From Holosporales bacterium (GTDB lineage Bacteria > Pseudomonadota > Alphaproteobacteria > RUG11792), in NCBI GenBank assembly GCA_031281515.1, contig JAITFF010000011.1, positions 1 through 15,297 of the forward strand: a stretch of 15,297 bases of DNA, given 5' to 3'. A program made the position numbers and the translations under genes. Below are positions 13,368 through 15,297 of this stretch, piece after piece. Every line of letters begins with the position of its first letter. Within the stretch, counting starts at the first letter, position 1. The notes beneath the pieces are model-generated. The model was not told the DNA's origin, searched no databases, and was given only the letters and a program-made list of their open reading frames with translations.

Positions 13368-15246
13368 TCTTATCCTCTGTGATGATCTGCGCGATGTCAT
13401 CTCGGCGATAGCACGGCATCTCGATTGTGACCTTTGCTCCAGACAGGTATTCCGATCTTCCCAGGAATATGTCTCCACCGTGATCATTTATTATCCGATA
13501 AACGATCGCGAGACCAAGGCCACTTCCGGCCTCCCGAGTCGTATAATAGGGCTCCATCGCTTTTTCCATTGCCATTTCTGAAAACCCAGGTCCGTCGTCT
13601 TCGATTGTAATATACATCCTGTTGTTTTTTGTATAAAAATCCACTCTAATATTACCGATGATTCCATCAGTATCTGGAGTATTACTCTCCGTGACCGCAT
13701 TTATGGCATTTTGCAGAATATTCATCATGACCTGATTTATTTGACTCTGGTCAAAATTACACAGAAAAGTCTGCGCTTCATAGTTTTGAACGAACTTGAT
13801 TTTCTTATTGGCATTCGATTGTATAAACACAGCTTCTTTCAGGACCCTGATTATATCCGATTTTTCCATCTTAGGCGCCGGCATTCTCGCAAAATCGGAA
13901 AATTCTTTGACTAAGTTTCCGATACAGTTAACCTGCCTTATGATCGTATCGACACAAGAATCGAAGATTTCTGGAGAAGTCGTTATTTCCCTGCGATATC
14001 TATTTTTTAGGCGTTCAGCTGAGAGCTGGATGGGAGTCAGAGGATTTTTTATTTCGTGAGCAATTTTGCGGGCAATATCTCTCCAGGCATTTTGTTTATT
14101 CGAGATTATCAGTTGCTGCTTCTGCTGCTCGAGTTTAGATATCATATTATTAAATGTCAAAATCAGAGTATCCCACTCATTATTGAATTTCTTCGAAATA
14201 ACTTGAGCATCATATGACCCCGATCCGACATTTTTGGTAGCAATTATCAATTTATTCACTGGCTTCAAAATCCAATTCGCAAATATTATACCAACAAAAA
14301 TGGAAAGCAAGAGGAGCAGTGCAGCAACCACTGAAAAGAATGCTATGAACGTAAATTTGAGGCCGGCCCTTTGTGTCGCCAGATTTGCATACTCCATCAC
14401 GGCTACCTTCGTTTTATGCTTATGATCGAGGACGATTGGGTCGATTCCGGTTGATGCGATGAGGTATATCCCGAGCTCGGAGTTCACCATCTGTGCGGCC
14501 ATAACACACGACTCAGTTTCCCAAGAAAGAACGTTTCCCTTTTCGAGATGAGCAACTTCTTTCGGCAAATTTTCGAGATACGCCGGTAGCGAGACTGGGG
14601 ATTTAGCTAAGACAGTAAAGTTATAACCGTTGGCCGACATCACCACAGCAGCCTCGATTTTTAGTCTGGATGTTTCTTCCTCTAGAATTTCCTCAATTTT
14701 TTCAGTATCGATAATAAAACCGTTAGTACATCTTTCGATTCGTTCTCCGACTCCATTTACAAAATTTTCCATCGTTACCTTCATATCATTCACGTAAATC
14801 GAGGCAACGTGATTGGCATTATCTATGGCGTTTTTGATTGGAGATTTGAACAGATTATCAATCCCGACATTAAAGAATAAAACGGCGAACACGAAAATAC
14901 AGCTAGTCGGGATGATTGTCCCACAGGAAAATAAAATCATAATTTGCTTATGGAATCTATTGCCCTTTTGCTTTAAATTTCTCAATTTCAGGAGCCGTTT
15001 AATTTGGCTTAAAACCATCAGTGCGCCCACCGAAATCAGAACGATATCGATGTATAAGATCAATAAGAGCCAACTCGAATTTAATGAATTCTTCGATTTC
15101 GTTAGAATTATGTATGTAATGTAAAAGCATAAAACGGTTGCGACTGCGATATAAAAAGGGAAACGTTTTTTCGTTTGATATGGTTGCAGGCGCAACGATG
15201 CCGGGGTTCGACGGGCTGGATCTGGACAGGTTGAGCGGTTTGGCAC
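13357..15246 (-). CDS. ntrY: Sensor histidine kinase NtrY
   Basis: Membrane sensor kinase that phosphorylates NtrX. Numbered from the GTG at 15246 (629 residues), there are hydrophobic segments at about 30-48, 58-79, 101-127 and 296-325, leaving a periplasmic domain of about 165 residues between the third and fourth. A HAMP-like linker (about 324-378, with L-K-P-V-N) leads almost directly to the H-box A-H-E-I-K-N-P-L-T-P (His397), identical to the NtrY signature. The N-box (504-518), D-D-G-P-G (550-554) and G-S-G-L-G-L (574-579) complete the ATPase domain. There is no room for the cytoplasmic PAS domain that many NtrY proteins have. The 5' end is uncertain: a TTG at 15264 is also possible but lies in a T-run without a ribosome binding site. 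The 3' end overlaps ntrX by 11 bases. Confidence 0.94.
   Translation of the reverse strand: MPNRSTCPDPARRTPASLRLQPYQTKKRFPFYIAVATVLCFYITYIILTKSKNSLNSSWLLLILYIDIVLISVGALMVLSQIKRLLKLRNLKQKGNRFHKQIMILFSCGTIIPTSCIFVFAVLFFNVGIDNLFKSPIKNAIDNANHVASIYVNDMKVTMENFVNGVGERIERCTNGFIIDTEKIEEILEEETSRLKIEAAVVMSANGYNFTVLAKSPVSLPAYLENLPKEVAHLEKGNVLSWETESCVMAAQMVNSELGIYLIASTGIDPIVLDHKHKTKVAVMEYANLATQRAGLKFTFIAFFSVVAALLLLLSIFVGIIFANWILKPVNKLIIATKNVGSGSYDAQVISKKFNNEWDTLILTFNNMISKLEQQKQQLIISNKQNAWRDIARKIAHEIKNPLTPIQLSAERLKNRYRREITTSPEIFDSCVDTIIRQVNCIGNLVKEFSDFARMPAPKMEKSDIIRVLKEAVFIQSNANKKIKFVQNYEAQTFLCNFDQSQINQVMMNILQNAINAVTESNTPDTDGIIGNIRVDFYTKNNRMYITIEDDGPGFSEMAMEKAMEPYYTTREAGSGLGLAIVYRIINDHGGDIFLGRSEYLSGAKVTIEMPCYRRDDIAQIITEDKNGI
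13373..13378 (-). promoter_or_regulatory. Ribosome binding site of ntrX inside ntrY
   Basis: AGAGGA on the minus strand, five bases before the ATG at 13367. It lies within the last codons of ntrY and selects the downstream ATG over longer in-frame starts. Confidence 0.7.
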
Positions 15247-15262
15247 ATGGGAATCTCTTTTC

Positions 15263-15282
15263 AAAAAAAGGACGAAAACGTC
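15263..15282 (-). terminator. Possible terminator of a gene upstream of ntrY
   Basis: On the minus strand GACG-TTTT-CGTC is followed by C and seven T residues. The T-run is good but the stem has only four base pairs. If real, it ends an operon outside the window and implies that ntrY has its own promoter or is read at a reduced level. Confidence 0.35.
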
Positions 15283-15297
15283 TCAGGCATAGGCTGG

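Noticed and set aside
1..15297. CRISPR array, insertion sequence, phage or defence genes
   Set aside because: No spaced direct repeats, terminal inverted repeats with target duplications, transposase, integrase or known defence domains are visible on either strand.

Overview
This window looks like ordinary chromosome of an alphaproteobacterium, possibly a host-associated one of the Rickettsiales/Holosporales type. The evidence is the gene order ntrY-ntrX-trkA (typical of alphaproteobacteria), an NtrX without the sigma54-contact GAFTGA loop, an alphaproteobacterial-style SecA start, mid-40s GC by eye, and two short secreted proteins without recognisable families. The order-level placement is inference. 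I see no rRNA, tRNA, CRISPR array, insertion sequence or phage gene.

Layout. At 1-1760 there are two uncharacterised exported proteins: a small one on the minus strand (82-447) and a signal-peptide protein with one C-terminal membrane anchor on the plus strand (839-1759). They are separated by a 391-base AT-rich gap. At 1795-3805 lies dnaK (minus strand) with a good ribosome binding site, a degenerate but correctly spaced CIRCE/HrcA operator and a plausible promoter beside it. At 3860-5309 dsbB (plus) converges on an M15-family D,D-carboxypeptidase-like lipoprotein (minus). At 5593-9112 secA is followed by ftsQ, which starts inside the 3' end of secA in another frame. At 9189-10562 is a sodium:alanine (AGCS) symporter gene with a TATAAT box flanked by an inverted repeat. 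At 10576-15246 the minus-strand ntrY-ntrX-trkA operon is tightly packed, with an 11-base and a 1-base overlap. A possible terminator of an upstream gene lies at the very end of the window.

How the genes fit together. Most products serve the cell envelope: Sec export (SecA), disulfide formation (DsbB), peptidoglycan trimming (M15 peptidase), divisome assembly (FtsQ), amino-acid uptake (AGCS), control of potassium uptake (TrkA) and membrane sensing (NtrY/NtrX). DnaK is the cytoplasmic chaperone and appears to be under HrcA-type heat-shock control.

I found no convincing new defence or mobile system. The points that most merit a second look are the secA/ftsQ overlap, which encodes oppositely charged tails; the CIRCE-like operator; the degraded ATPase motifs of NtrX together with an NtrY that lacks room for a PAS domain; and the unknown anchored protein beside dnaK.
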